Shown here: one piece after another, positions 8,026-16,211 of the stretch
Layout: each line of letters opens with the position of its first letter
Position numbering within the stretch: the stretch's first letter is position 1
NCBI GenBank assembly: GCA_019638575.1
Contig: JAHBTN010000001.1
Location: forward strand, 62,001-126,000
DNA from: Ferruginibacter sp.
GTDB taxonomy: Bacteria; Bacteroidota; Bacteroidia; Chitinophagales; Chitinophagaceae
Direction: 5' to 3'
Length of the DNA: 64,000 nt
The notes under the pieces: model-generated
The model's database searches: none
What the model saw: only the letters and a program-made list of their open reading frames with translations
What the model was told of the DNA's origin: nothing
Program-made: the position numbers and the translations under genes

Positions 8026-9272
8026 CTACGCTCTTCCCAAATCATGGCTACATGTACAATTGTTTCAGCAGCTTTGGCCATATCGTTTATACCAATCCAC
8101 TCCAGCTTACTGTGTATGTTTTGCATCCCGGTAAAAATATTGGGGCAGGGCATGCCCATATAACTAAAGCGGCTTCCATCGGTACCACCACGTATGCTTT
8201 CTTTTTTTACCGTAAGCCCGGCTCTTTGTATAGCTTCTTCTGCATAAGCAGCCACTTGCGCACAAGTATCTAATACTTCTTTCATGTTCCTGTATTGCTC
8301 CTGTGCCGTATATTCCATTGTAGCGCCCGGAAATTTTGCAACCGTATCTGCAGCAATTTTTTTCAACCGCTCGTGATGCTGCTGCAAACCGCTTACTGTA
8401 AAATCTCTTACTATAAATTGTATGATTGCTTTTTCTGCAATGCCGTTTACGGCAGTGGGGTGTACAAAGCCTTCTCTTTTTTCTGTTGTTTCGGGGTTCC
8501 ATTCATTTTTGGGCAAGGCGTCCAAAACAGCACCTGCCACTTTTAATGCATTCACCAGTTTACCTTTTGCATATCCCGGGTGTACTATCACACCATGTAT
8601 GGTTATCTCGGCGCCATCGGCGCTAAAGGTTTCATCCTCCAGGCTGCCTGCTTCGCCGCCATCCAAAGTATAACCATATTTTGCACCCAGTTTATTCATA
8701 TCCACTTTAGCTGTACCCTTCCCTACTTCTTCATCGGGTGTAAATAATATTTTAATATCGCCGTGTTTTATGGCAGGGTTCTGTATAAAAAATAATGCAG
8801 CTTCCATAATAGCTGCCACACCGCTTTTATCATCGGCGCCCAGCAAGGTTGCGCCGCTTGTTGTGATGATACCGTGGTTGATATGATTTTTAAGATAGGG
8901 CGAATCGCTAATACGCAACACCTGCGTAGTATCATCGGGCAGCACAATATCGTTACCATCGTAATAGCGGTGCAGTATAGGTTTTACATTAGTGCCACTG
9001 CAATCAGGCGCTGTATCTACATGGGCGCAAAAACAAATGGCAGGTATATTTTTTTTATCGCTGTTGGCGGGAATAGTTGCATACACATAACCATATTGGT
9101 CGGTTGATGCATCGGTGATGCCCATAGCATATAATTCTTTCAGCAAAAGCTTACTTAAATCTTTTTGCTTTTCTGTAGTTGGATGTGAACTGCTGGTGGG
9201 GTCGCTTTGCGTATCAATCTTAACATAACGTATAAAACGTTCGGCAATACTGTCGGGGCTTATCTGTATCAT
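8022..9272 (-). CDS. pepT: peptidase T (tripeptide aminopeptidase)
   Basis: A 416-residue M20-family zinc peptidase that removes the N-terminal residue of tripeptides in the cytoplasm. Metal-binding landmarks are ICFCAHVDTAPD (first His and its Asp), LLGADDKSGVAAIMEA (bridging Asp), LFTPDEEVGKG (catalytic Glu pair), TLDGGEAGSLEDETF and the C-terminal RGGTDGSRFSYMGMPCPNIFTG. Length and order match PepT. The gene is monocistronic, with AT-rich sequence upstream. Confidence 0.96.
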   Translation of the reverse strand: MIQISPDSIAERFIRYVKIDTQSDPTSSSHPTTEKQKDLSKLLLKELYAMGITDASTDQYGYVYATIPANSDKKNIPAICFCAHVDTAPDCSGTNVKPILHRYYDGNDIVLPDDTTQVLRISDSPYLKNHINHGIITTSGATLLGADDKSGVAAIMEAALFFIQNPAIKHGDIKILFTPDEEVGKGTAKVDMNKLGAKYGYTLDGGEAGSLEDETFSADGAEITIHGVIVHPGYAKGKLVNALKVAGAVLDALPKNEWNPETTEKREGFVHPTAVNGIAEKAIIQFIVRDFTVSGLQQHHERLKKIAADTVAKFPGATMEYTAQEQYRNMKEVLDTCAQVAAYAEEAIQRAGLTVKKESIRGGTDGSRFSYMGMPCPNIFTGMQNIHSKLEWIGINDMAKAAETIVHVAMIWEERS

Positions 9273-9342
9273 ACTATAAATATAATGTATAATTGATAAT
9301 GGATAATTAATTATACAGACAAAAAAATTAACGCAGCTTAGT

Positions 9343-9374
9343 AAAAAAAAAGCAGCTTGCTTTTACAAACTGCT
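9343..9374 (-). terminator. rho-independent terminator of the FKBP gene
   Basis: On the minus strand AGCAGTTTG pairs with CAAGCTGCT (one G-U pair) around a 6-nt loop and is followed by a run of nine T. It lies 27 bp after the stop of the FKBP-type gene. Confidence 0.8.
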
Positions 9375-9400
9375 AATGATGTTTAATTAGTTATTATAGT

Positions 9401-9829
9401 TTAGGCGATCTCCACCAGTTCAATATCAAACACCAGTTCCTGCCCTGCTAAAAAATGATTAGCATCCAGTACAATCACATCATCCTTCACTTCTACCACT
9501 ACTACCGGTACCGGTTGCCCTGCCTGGTTGCTTAAAGTTAATTGCATACCCGGCTCCAGCTTCATATCGGCCGGCACGTTTGCTTTCGGAAAATCAATGA
9601 TAGCTTCTTCGCTTCTTGGGCCATACGCATCTTCGGGTGCAATGTTGATGGTTTTCTTATCACCAATAATCATTCCCGGAATGGCATCGTCAAAACCTTT
9701 AATCATCTGCCCGGCGCCAACAGTAAACTCAAGCGGTTCCCTGCCTGCCGAAGAATCAAACTGATCGCCATTAACTAATTTACCTGTGTAATGTACTTTC
9801 ACTACATCTCCTGCTTTTACTTTTTTCAT
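9401..9829 (-). CDS. FKBP-type (SlyD-like) peptidyl-prolyl cis-trans isomerase
   Basis: A 142-residue cytoplasmic isomerase/chaperone. The FKBP core is split by an insert-in-flap domain as in SlyD: VKVHYTGKLVNGDQFDSSAGREPLEFTVG, then GFDDAIPGMIIGDKKTINIAPEDAYG, the IF domain (about 70-120), and HFLAGQELVFDIELVEI. The His/Cys-rich metal-binding tail of E. coli SlyD is absent, as in many Bacteroidota. Its leader holds one copy of the 51-nt element described at 9902..9952. Confidence 0.92.
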   Translation of the reverse strand: MKKVKAGDVVKVHYTGKLVNGDQFDSSAGREPLEFTVGAGQMIKGFDDAIPGMIIGDKKTINIAPEDAYGPRSEEAIIDFPKANVPADMKLEPGMQLTLSNQAGQPVPVVVVEVKDDVIVLDANHFLAGQELVFDIELVEIA

Positions 9830-9901
9830 AATTTTTTGTGTTTGCCAAACTCTAAAGGGTTGGCGATTTAAAATATTTTTTAACCCGGCAGCAATGCTGC
9901 T

Positions 9902-9952
9902 ATGTTGCTTTAGTGGCGTCGCACTCTTGTACTTTTACAGCAATATTCAACT
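9902..9952 (-). repeat. 51-nt leader element, copy A (upstream of the FKBP gene)
   Basis: In the gene orientation this begins AGTTGAATATTG and contains the core GTACAAGAGTGCGACGCCA (9914-9932). A second copy at 28124..28174 precedes the isocitrate dehydrogenase gene. By eye 40 of 51 positions agree, with the 19-nt core identical. Both copies have the same orientation as the gene downstream and end tens of nt before its start codon. Confidence 0.65.
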
Positions 9953-10046
9953 ATCAAATAAAAAAACAAGAGATACGTTTCGTTAAAACGGGCGCAAATT
10001 ACCATTAAAAAGCCACCGAATGAAAAGTTTTTATGAAATTAGCTAT

Positions 10047-11276
10047 ATGAAAAAAATTATCGTTTGCAGTATTGCCTTGCTTATTAGCAGCATTGGCAGC
10101 TTTGCTCAATCAACTGTAATACCCGGTGCCGAACGCATGAATGTGTACCTGCCCATGTTAAAAGGCAAGGCTGTAGCGGTTTTTGCTAACCAAACAAGCA
10201 TGGTTAAGCACACACACCTTGTAGATACCTTGCTCAGCAGCGGCATTAATGTAGTGAAAATTTTTGGGCCCGAGCATGGTTTTCGTGGCGATGCAGATGC
10301 CGGCGAACATGTGAACGACGCTAAAGATAAAAAAACCGGGTTGCCGGTAATAAGTCTTTATGGCAACCATAAAAAAGCCACTGCCGAAGATTTAAAAGAT
10401 GTAGATGTTTTGATTTTTGATATACAGGATGTTGGCGTAAGGTTTTATACTTACATTTCATCGTTGCAATATTATTTGGAAGCAGCGCTCGAAAACCACA
10501 AACCCCTGCTGATATTAGACAGGCCCAACCCCAATGGTTTTTATGTAGATGGCCCCGTGCTTGATATGAAATATAAAAGTTTTGTAGGCATGCAACCCAT
10601 ACCCATCGTGTATGGAATGACGATTGGTGAATATGCATTGTATCTTGCCGGGGAAAATCTTTTATCAAAAGAAGCCAATGCCATTAATGCATATAATATA
10701 ACAACCAACCCTACTGCAGATACGCCTTTTCATGTTCAGGTAATCAAATGCAAAAATTACGATCACAACACAAAATATGTTTTGCCCGTAATGCCATCGC
10801 CCAATTTAAAAACTATGCAAAGCATTTACCTGTACCCGTCCACCTGTTTTTTTGAAGGCACCGTTATGAGCGAAGGAAGGGGAACCGATATGCCTTTCCA
10901 GGTTTTTGGCCACCCAACATTGCCGCACAACCTGTACAGATTTGTTCCTAAACCAAATGCCGGTGCAAAAAAAAGCAAATGCTTTTACCAAACCTGCTTT
11001 GGATGGAAACTGGATGGTACGGATGAACAAGTGCTGAAATTAGTTGATAATAAAATTCAACTAAAATATTTAATTGAAGCTTACAGGTTATTTCCCGGTA
11101 AAGACAGTTTCTTTTTAAAAAATAATTTCATCAACAAACTTGCCGGCACCGATATGCTGATGCAACAAATTAAAGATGGTAAATCGGAAGCAGAGATAAG
11201 AAAAAGCTGGGAACCCGGTTTAACGGAGTTTAAAGAAAAACGAAAAAAATATTTATTGTACGCCGATTTTAATTGA
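10047..11276 (+). CDS. DUF1343 / NamZ-like exo-beta-N-acetylmuramidase, secreted
   Basis: 409 residues from the ATG at 10047, with a signal peptide (MKKIIVCSIALLISSIGSFA, cleaved before Q). The rest is a full DUF1343 domain: VAVFANQTSMV, FGPEHGFRGDADAGEHV, LPVISLYGNHKKA, DVLIFDIQDVGVRFYTYIS, LDRPNPNG and EGRGTDMPFQ. Characterised NamZ enzymes release terminal MurNAc from cell-wall fragments, so a role in peptidoglycan salvage is likely. The ATG at 10020 would put nine polar residues before the signal peptide and is less likely. The stop lies 3 nt before fmt, so the two probably share a transcript. Confidence 0.9.
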   Translation: MKKIIVCSIALLISSIGSFAQSTVIPGAERMNVYLPMLKGKAVAVFANQTSMVKHTHLVDTLLSSGINVVKIFGPEHGFRGDADAGEHVNDAKDKKTGLPVISLYGNHKKATAEDLKDVDVLIFDIQDVGVRFYTYISSLQYYLEAALENHKPLLILDRPNPNGFYVDGPVLDMKYKSFVGMQPIPIVYGMTIGEYALYLAGENLLSKEANAINAYNITTNPTADTPFHVQVIKCKNYDHNTKYVLPVMPSPNLKTMQSIYLYPSTCFFEGTVMSEGRGTDMPFQVFGHPTLPHNLYRFVPKPNAGAKKSKCFYQTCFGWKLDGTDEQVLKLVDNKIQLKYLIEAYRLFPGKDSFFLKNNFINKLAGTDMLMQQIKDGKSEAEIRKSWEPGLTEFKEKRKKYLLYADFN

Positions 11277-11279
11277 TGA

Positions 11280-12245
11280 TTGATGCCCACCAATGGATTA
11301 AAGAAATATACAGACCTAAGGATAGTGTTTATGGGTACGCCTGAATTTGCCGTTGCATCGTTAGATGCCTTGGTAAAAGCAGGATGCAATATTGTTGCTG
11401 TAATAACTGCGCCGGATAGGCCTGCCGGAAGAGGTATGCAATTGCAGCAAAGCGCTGTAAAAAAATATGCGGTTGAAAATAACCTGCCTGTGCTGCAACC
11501 GGAAAAATTAAAGAACCCCGAATTTTTAGAACAATTAAGATTGTTAAAAGCCGATTTGCAGGTAGTGGTTGCATTTCGAATGTTGCCCGAAGTGGTTTGG
11601 AATATGCCGCCAATGGGGTCGGTAAACCTGCATGGAAGTTTATTACCGCAATACCGTGGCGCTGCGCCTATTAACTGGGCAGTTATTAACGGCGAAAAAG
11701 AAACCGGCGTAACCACTTTTAAACTAAAACACGAAATAGATACCGGCGATATTTTAATGCAGGAAAGTTTTGCCATTGGTGAAAATGATTCAGCCGGTAC
11801 GGTGCATGATACCATGAAAGAAATTGGTGCAGGTCTTTTAGTGAAAACAATAAAAGGATTGGCAGATGGAAGTTTGACAGAAGTTTCACAAACTTCAAAA
11901 ATCAACATTCAAGCTTCACAATTAAAACATGCCCCCAAAATATTTACCGAAACCTGTAAAATTGATTGGAGTAAAACGGTTGATGAAGTTCATAATTTAA
12001 TAAGAGGGCTTTCACCCTATCCTACTGCATTTACATTTTTACATGGTAAGAAATTAAAAATATTTACCACCGAAAAAAAATTAAAAAAAACTGCGGTTGA
12101 CACCGGCCAATATGAAACCGACCACAAAACATATTTACAATTTGCCTGTAGCAACGGCTATATATCAATCAAAGAACTTCAACTGGAAGGAAAAAAGAAA
12201 ATGGCTGTTGATGAATTTTTAAGAGGCTATCGTTTTACTGCATAA
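11280..12245 (+). CDS. fmt: methionyl-tRNA formyltransferase
   Basis: A 321-residue enzyme that formylates initiator Met-tRNA using 10-formyltetrahydrofolate. It shows RIVFMGTPEFAVASLDAL, ITAPDRPAGRG, the HGSLLPQYRGAAPINWAVI block with catalytic Asn and His, and FKLKHEIDTGDIL; the C-terminal OB-fold domain begins near residue 205. The N-terminus carries about 15 more residues than E. coli Fmt (MMPTNGLKKYTDL). Two adjacent ATGs (11280, 11283) are possible. It follows the NamZ-like gene by 3 nt. Confidence 0.95.
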   Translation: MMPTNGLKKYTDLRIVFMGTPEFAVASLDALVKAGCNIVAVITAPDRPAGRGMQLQQSAVKKYAVENNLPVLQPEKLKNPEFLEQLRLLKADLQVVVAFRMLPEVVWNMPPMGSVNLHGSLLPQYRGAAPINWAVINGEKETGVTTFKLKHEIDTGDILMQESFAIGENDSAGTVHDTMKEIGAGLLVKTIKGLADGSLTEVSQTSKINIQASQLKHAPKIFTETCKIDWSKTVDEVHNLIRGLSPYPTAFTFLHGKKLKIFTTEKKLKKTAVDTGQYETDHKTYLQFACSNGYISIKELQLEGKKKMAVDEFLRGYRFTA

Positions 12246-12250
12246 CAAAA

Positions 12251-12387
12251 CCTCCACATTTCAGCGCCTCAGCGTCTCTGCGGTATTAATAAATAATCTC
12301 TGCACCTCTCCGCCTCTGCGGTTATAAAAAAAAATCTCTGCGCCTCAGCGTCTCTGCGGTTAAAAAATAAAACTTCTGTGGTTATAA
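12251..12387. repeat. degenerate CTCTGCG/CTCAGCG tandem repeat between fmt and the C1 peptidase gene
   Basis: Four decaying units of the pattern CTCTGCGCCTCAGCGTCTC plus TGCGGTTAAAAAA follow each other at about 38-40 bp spacing (near 12260, 12297, 12335 and 12374). The region lies between the 3' ends of two convergent genes. No open frame or T9SS signal is present. Confidence 0.6.
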
Positions 12388-12392
12388 AAAAA

Positions 12393-13649
12393 CTATCTCA
12401 CTTTCATCTTTTCGAGCATTACTGCACTAATAGCCGCCTTAGGTATAATAAGAGTAATGGTATTGATTGCAAAATATGGTTCCGATACATGAATATAACC
12501 TTTATCGGGCCCCACATTGCCCCATGAATTTTTCACTTTAAAAAAGTTTTCGCCGTTCATTCCTTTTTCAAGCCCGGTAATATGCATCAGATGATCATCC
12601 TGCGTTATCAACTCTTCGTATAGGGTTTGGCGTAAATCTGCATCCCAACTAACTTCCTTTGGCCCACCATTGGCAAATATGGAATTTTCGCCAACATTGC
12701 CCGCTTGCTCCATCTGCTTTTTAATTTCAGGGTCTATATTTTTATTTTTAGCATTGTTGGCATCCCTTGTACCATGCAGTGTAATTTTCTTAAAAGCATT
12801 AATGCTTGTATCATCCAGCAAGGCAACGCCTTTATTTTGTTTAAAGCCGCTATTGCTAACATCTGCATCCCATAAAACGGTGTAACCTTTAGTTAAAGCA
12901 TCTTTAGTAACCTGTATCATTTCGTCAAGCGGTAAATTAATATAAGCGCCATTACTGAAATTGTCGGGCACCTGTACTATGAAGGGTTCGTAATACGGGT
13001 GGTCAGTAAACGAAGTGATATTTACATAATCGTTTGCATTAAATTGCAATACATTTTTTGCAAAACTCAATGCTGTATATTTTACTCCTTTATATTCAAA
13101 CTCGGCGGGAGGCTTGCCCAGTGTATCATCCAAAATTTGTGTAAAGCCATCCATCCAGTTTAATGGTAAAGGAGATTGAAGCAACATGCCGTCAAGATAC
13201 TTTTTTAAATTTGCAATAAGTTCTTTGTGATTATGTAAAAACTGTCCTTCTTTTAATCCACTGTAAACAGATTCTGGCATAGCGCCATAAGTTGCAATAG
13301 CACGTATAACATCATGTCCCAGCCCGCCTTCACTAAACTGTGCATGGCCCTGCCTTAAAATATAGTTCCTTGCTTTTTCTATGTAAATATTGCGTACGGT
13401 AAACATCTCACTGATATCAAATTCACCAAGATTACTTTTTAACGCCTGGCTTTCTACCAGTGATGTTGTTGAAAAACTCCAGCAGGTGCCGGTAGCCGAT
13501 TGGTTTTTTACCGGGGTGGCTGCTGCCTGCTTTACAATAATAAATCCCGGCATTTCCTTATTCTTGTTTGCGGTAGTGGTATTATCCTGTGCCGATGCAG
13601 ATACCATCAAAAGGCTGGCAGGTACAAGAAACAAAAAGTTTTTTTTCAT
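12393..13649 (-). CDS. C1 family cysteine peptidase, bleomycin-hydrolase/PepC-like, exported
   Basis: 418 residues with a signal peptide (MKKNFLFLVPASLLMVSASA). The papain-like catalytic set is visible: the oxyanion Gln in PVKNQSATGTCWSFS (Q50), nucleophile C56, His in DDHLMHITG, and Asn in VKNSWGN. The insertions and the FSEGGLGHDVIRAIATYGAMPES block place it in the C1B aminopeptidase group. Bacteroidota members are commonly exported. It starts 5 nt after the stop of the LysM gene upstream on the same strand, so the two are probably co-transcribed. The substrate is not known. Confidence 0.9.
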   Translation of the reverse strand: MKKNFLFLVPASLLMVSASAQDNTTTANKNKEMPGFIIVKQAAATPVKNQSATGTCWSFSTTSLVESQALKSNLGEFDISEMFTVRNIYIEKARNYILRQGHAQFSEGGLGHDVIRAIATYGAMPESVYSGLKEGQFLHNHKELIANLKKYLDGMLLQSPLPLNWMDGFTQILDDTLGKPPAEFEYKGVKYTALSFAKNVLQFNANDYVNITSFTDHPYYEPFIVQVPDNFSNGAYINLPLDEMIQVTKDALTKGYTVLWDADVSNSGFKQNKGVALLDDTSINAFKKITLHGTRDANNAKNKNIDPEIKKQMEQAGNVGENSIFANGGPKEVSWDADLRQTLYEELITQDDHLMHITGLEKGMNGENFFKVKNSWGNVGPDKGYIHVSEPYFAINTITLIIPKAAISAVMLEKMKVR

Positions 13650-13654
13650 ACAAG

Positions 13655-14683
13655 TTATTTTGAGTAATTAAGTAAACAATTAAAGTTGTTTTCAGTGGCG
13701 CCAAGTTCATCGGCAGCAGCATTGCTTATAATTATTGTTAGGTTGTTATTTTGTTGTATATCGGGTATCAAATCTAATACTTTAGCATAAACAATTTTTT
13801 TGTTGGCCGGGTTGGTTATTTTGATGATGGTACCCGGTGCTGCGGTATTGTGCAGGCAATAATATTTCTTGTCGGTCCAGCCACTGGTGCTTTTAAAAAC
13901 ACCTGCAGTAGCTTCTTCTTTCACCGTTTCACCTGTTTTTTCCTGGCTTTCGTACATGGGTTTAAATGTACCGCCTTTTATATGTTTTGCAGGTTTGCTG
14001 TTCACCACCTCAACTGCTTGTGCAGGTTCATTTTGTTTATTTACAGTTTCTTTTTTTGCAGGTGCTGTTTCTTCCTTAACGGTTGGTTGCTGGGCTTTTA
14101 CAGTTGCTGTTGTATTTTCTGTATTCTTTTCAGAAAGTTTATCAGCCTGTACTTCTTTAACCTGTGTTTGAGTAGTGGCCACTTCATTTCCAGGTATAGA
14201 TGCTCCGATACCGTTTTTAACTAGCGTCGATAATTCTTTCTTTACTTTTAAATAACCAATAATAAGGCTGCTGCCTTTTTTAACGGACTCACCTTTTATA
14301 TTATTCCATTGCTTTAACGATTGTAATGGCAGGTTGTTGAAATCTTTTGCTACCCGTGATAGTGTTTCCTTATCTTTCAATGCATGATAAACGGGTATGA
14401 AAGTTTCATCGGCATCGGCACTGCCGCTTTGAAAAAAAGCTGTGGCAATAGGTATCTTCAACACTTGCCCCAACGATAAACCGTTTTCGAGTTGTAATTT
14501 ATTAAATGGTGCTATTTCTCTTGGGCTAATATTGTAAATCCTGCCAATACTGTAATAGTTTTCTTTGGGCTGTACTTTATGATTTATATAAAGATTGGGC
14601 GATACGCCTTCTGCAAAAAGTTTTTTATCCTGCGCTGTTGTAAATGCAGGAACAAGTAATAATAAAAATAATAGTTTATACAT
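13655..14683 (-). CDS. LysM-domain protein with RlpA-like double-psi barrel C-terminus
   Basis: 342 residues with an N-terminal signal peptide (MYKLLFLLLLVPAFTTAQ). Two LysM-like motifs follow: VQPKENYYSIGRIYNISPRE (about 36-80) and a second near KDKETLSRVAKDFNNLPLQSLKQWN (about 108-150), which bind glycan strands of peptidoglycan. The middle (about 165-245) is a low-complexity Thr/Glu/Lys/Pro linker. The C-terminus (about 262-342, PGTIIKITNPANKKIVYAKV) resembles the RlpA/DPBB barrel. It is likely a periplasmic or surface wall-binding protein, and probably shares a transcript with the C1 peptidase gene. Confidence 0.8.
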   Translation of the reverse strand: MYKLLFLLLLVPAFTTAQDKKLFAEGVSPNLYINHKVQPKENYYSIGRIYNISPREIAPFNKLQLENGLSLGQVLKIPIATAFFQSGSADADETFIPVYHALKDKETLSRVAKDFNNLPLQSLKQWNNIKGESVKKGSSLIIGYLKVKKELSTLVKNGIGASIPGNEVATTQTQVKEVQADKLSEKNTENTTATVKAQQPTVKEETAPAKKETVNKQNEPAQAVEVVNSKPAKHIKGGTFKPMYESQEKTGETVKEEATAGVFKSTSGWTDKKYYCLHNTAAPGTIIKITNPANKKIVYAKVLDLIPDIQQNNNLTIIISNAAADELGATENNFNCLLNYSK

Positions 14684-14737
14684 GCCGGATAATTTATCGG
14701 TGCAAAGAAACGAAATAATTGTTTGCTATTTTCCCTA

Positions 14738-16153
14738 TCATTTGTTAAGGATACGCCATGCCGATGGATAATAGTTATTAATACGATTGCCAATTACTTT
14801 AATCCATCCTAATGGTAAATTTTTATATGTAAGTATTACCCAACCATTGTAAGGGCACTCAATTTTTATCTCCTGTTTGCGTAAATATTGCAAAGCATTT
14901 TCTAAATCAACCTCACAACGGTTTACATTTGCGTTAATGATATTGCTTACTGCAAGTTCGTGTGCCGGCACCAGTTCATTGCGTATGATGGCACCCAGTT
15001 TAACGCCGGCTTTTTTAATATATAAAACCTGTTGTATGGTTTCCAGATCCCTTTCAAGTGATGCAGGCAAAGCCAGTACATCCTCATTTTGTTTAATGAA
15101 GAAAAAATCATTTGCATGTATAAGATACGGTTGTACAATCTGTAATTCTGCATTGCTGAGTTTCTCAAATGTTTTTTTATTTTTTTTGTTTCGATGAGCA
15201 GTTTGTTTGTCGCCATCTTCAGCATCCATTTTTTTGAAACCTGCAATAAAAAAACCTTCTCCTTTAATTTTACCGGGATAAAAACGGTATCCATACGCAT
15301 TGGTTTTTTCTGAAACAGTTTCTACAATACTCCAATCATCATCAAGCGTAAATCTTAAACTCTCCATTGTGGGAATTTTATCATCTGTATAAAATTCCTG
15401 CATTAACCAGTCCAATATATCTTCATCTTCCTGCGGCGAATATGAACAGGTAGAATAAAACAAACAGCCGCCTGCCTTAAGGGAAGGAAGAATATTAGCC
15501 AGTATTCTTTGCTGCCGTTGTGCACACAATGCAACATTGGCTTCGCTCCATTCATTGATGGCGTTAGGGTCTTTCCTGAAAAGGCCGCTGCCGCTGCAAG
15601 GTGCATCCACCACTATCACATCAAAATAATTTTTTAGTTTTTCAAAATCTTTTGGATCGTTATTGGTAACAATCACATTTGAAGCACCCCATTTACTGAT
15701 ATTTTCAGTTAAGATATTCACCCTTGTTTTTATCACTTCATTGCTAACCAGCAGGCTTTCTTTTGAGATGATGGATTGTATCAAAGTAGATTTGCCGCCC
15801 GGCGCAGCACAGAGGTCTAATATTTTTAATGGTTTTGTAAGGTCAACTTTTTGTTTGATGGCTTCTTCTAAAAACATACTGCTTGCTTCCTGTACATAAT
15901 AGGCGCCGGCATGAAAAAGCGGATCTAATGTAAAGGAAGGACGTTCGGACAAATAACAACCATTTGAACTCCACAAAACATGCCCTTCTGTTTTGAATTT
16001 TAAATTTTGTTCCGCCAATTGAGGGATGAATTTTACAGGGTTGAGCCTTATGGAAGTAATTTGTTGGCCCGATTGATGCACCTGTATAAAAGCTTCTTCA
16101 TTAAAGCCTTTTACATTTTGTAAAGATTGTAACAGTGCAAGAGGTAACTCCAA
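14738..16153 (-). CDS. RsmF/NOL1-NOP2-Sun family RNA (cytosine-5) methyltransferase, TTG start
   Basis: 471 residues. SAM motif DLCAAPGGKSTLIQSI, a VTNNDPKDF segment, VVDAPCSGSGLFRKDP (motif IV with catalytic Cys) and YSTCSYSPQEDED (motif VI Cys) are complete. A C-terminal PUA-like region with NCGG-type features (KIECPYNGWVILTYKNLPLGWIK) follows. Closest known role is m5C of 16S rRNA, as in E. coli RsmF. No ATG precedes the conserved N-terminus ELPLALLQSLQNVKGFNEEAF; an in-frame TAA lies just upstream, and TTG at 16151-16153 is the best start. Confidence 0.9.
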   Translation of the reverse strand: MELPLALLQSLQNVKGFNEEAFIQVHQSGQQITSIRLNPVKFIPQLAEQNLKFKTEGHVLWSSNGCYLSERPSFTLDPLFHAGAYYVQEASSMFLEEAIKQKVDLTKPLKILDLCAAPGGKSTLIQSIISKESLLVSNEVIKTRVNILTENISKWGASNVIVTNNDPKDFEKLKNYFDVIVVDAPCSGSGLFRKDPNAINEWSEANVALCAQRQQRILANILPSLKAGGCLFYSTCSYSPQEDEDILDWLMQEFYTDDKIPTMESLRFTLDDDWSIVETVSEKTNAYGYRFYPGKIKGEGFFIAGFKKMDAEDGDKQTAHRNKKNKKTFEKLSNAELQIVQPYLIHANDFFFIKQNEDVLALPASLERDLETIQQVLYIKKAGVKLGAIIRNELVPAHELAVSNIINANVNRCEVDLENALQYLRKQEIKIECPYNGWVILTYKNLPLGWIKVIGNRINNYYPSAWRILNK

Positions 16154-16211
16154 AAATAAAAATTTATACCGATAAAGTTAGTGGATTGAGAAAAATAACG
16201 AAAGCCATTTA

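Noticed and set aside
11081-11908. A 275-codon open frame on the minus strand under the NamZ-like and fmt genes
   Set aside because: It overlaps two clear genes completely, has no family features and a Phe/Ser/Cys-rich composition typical of an antisense frame.
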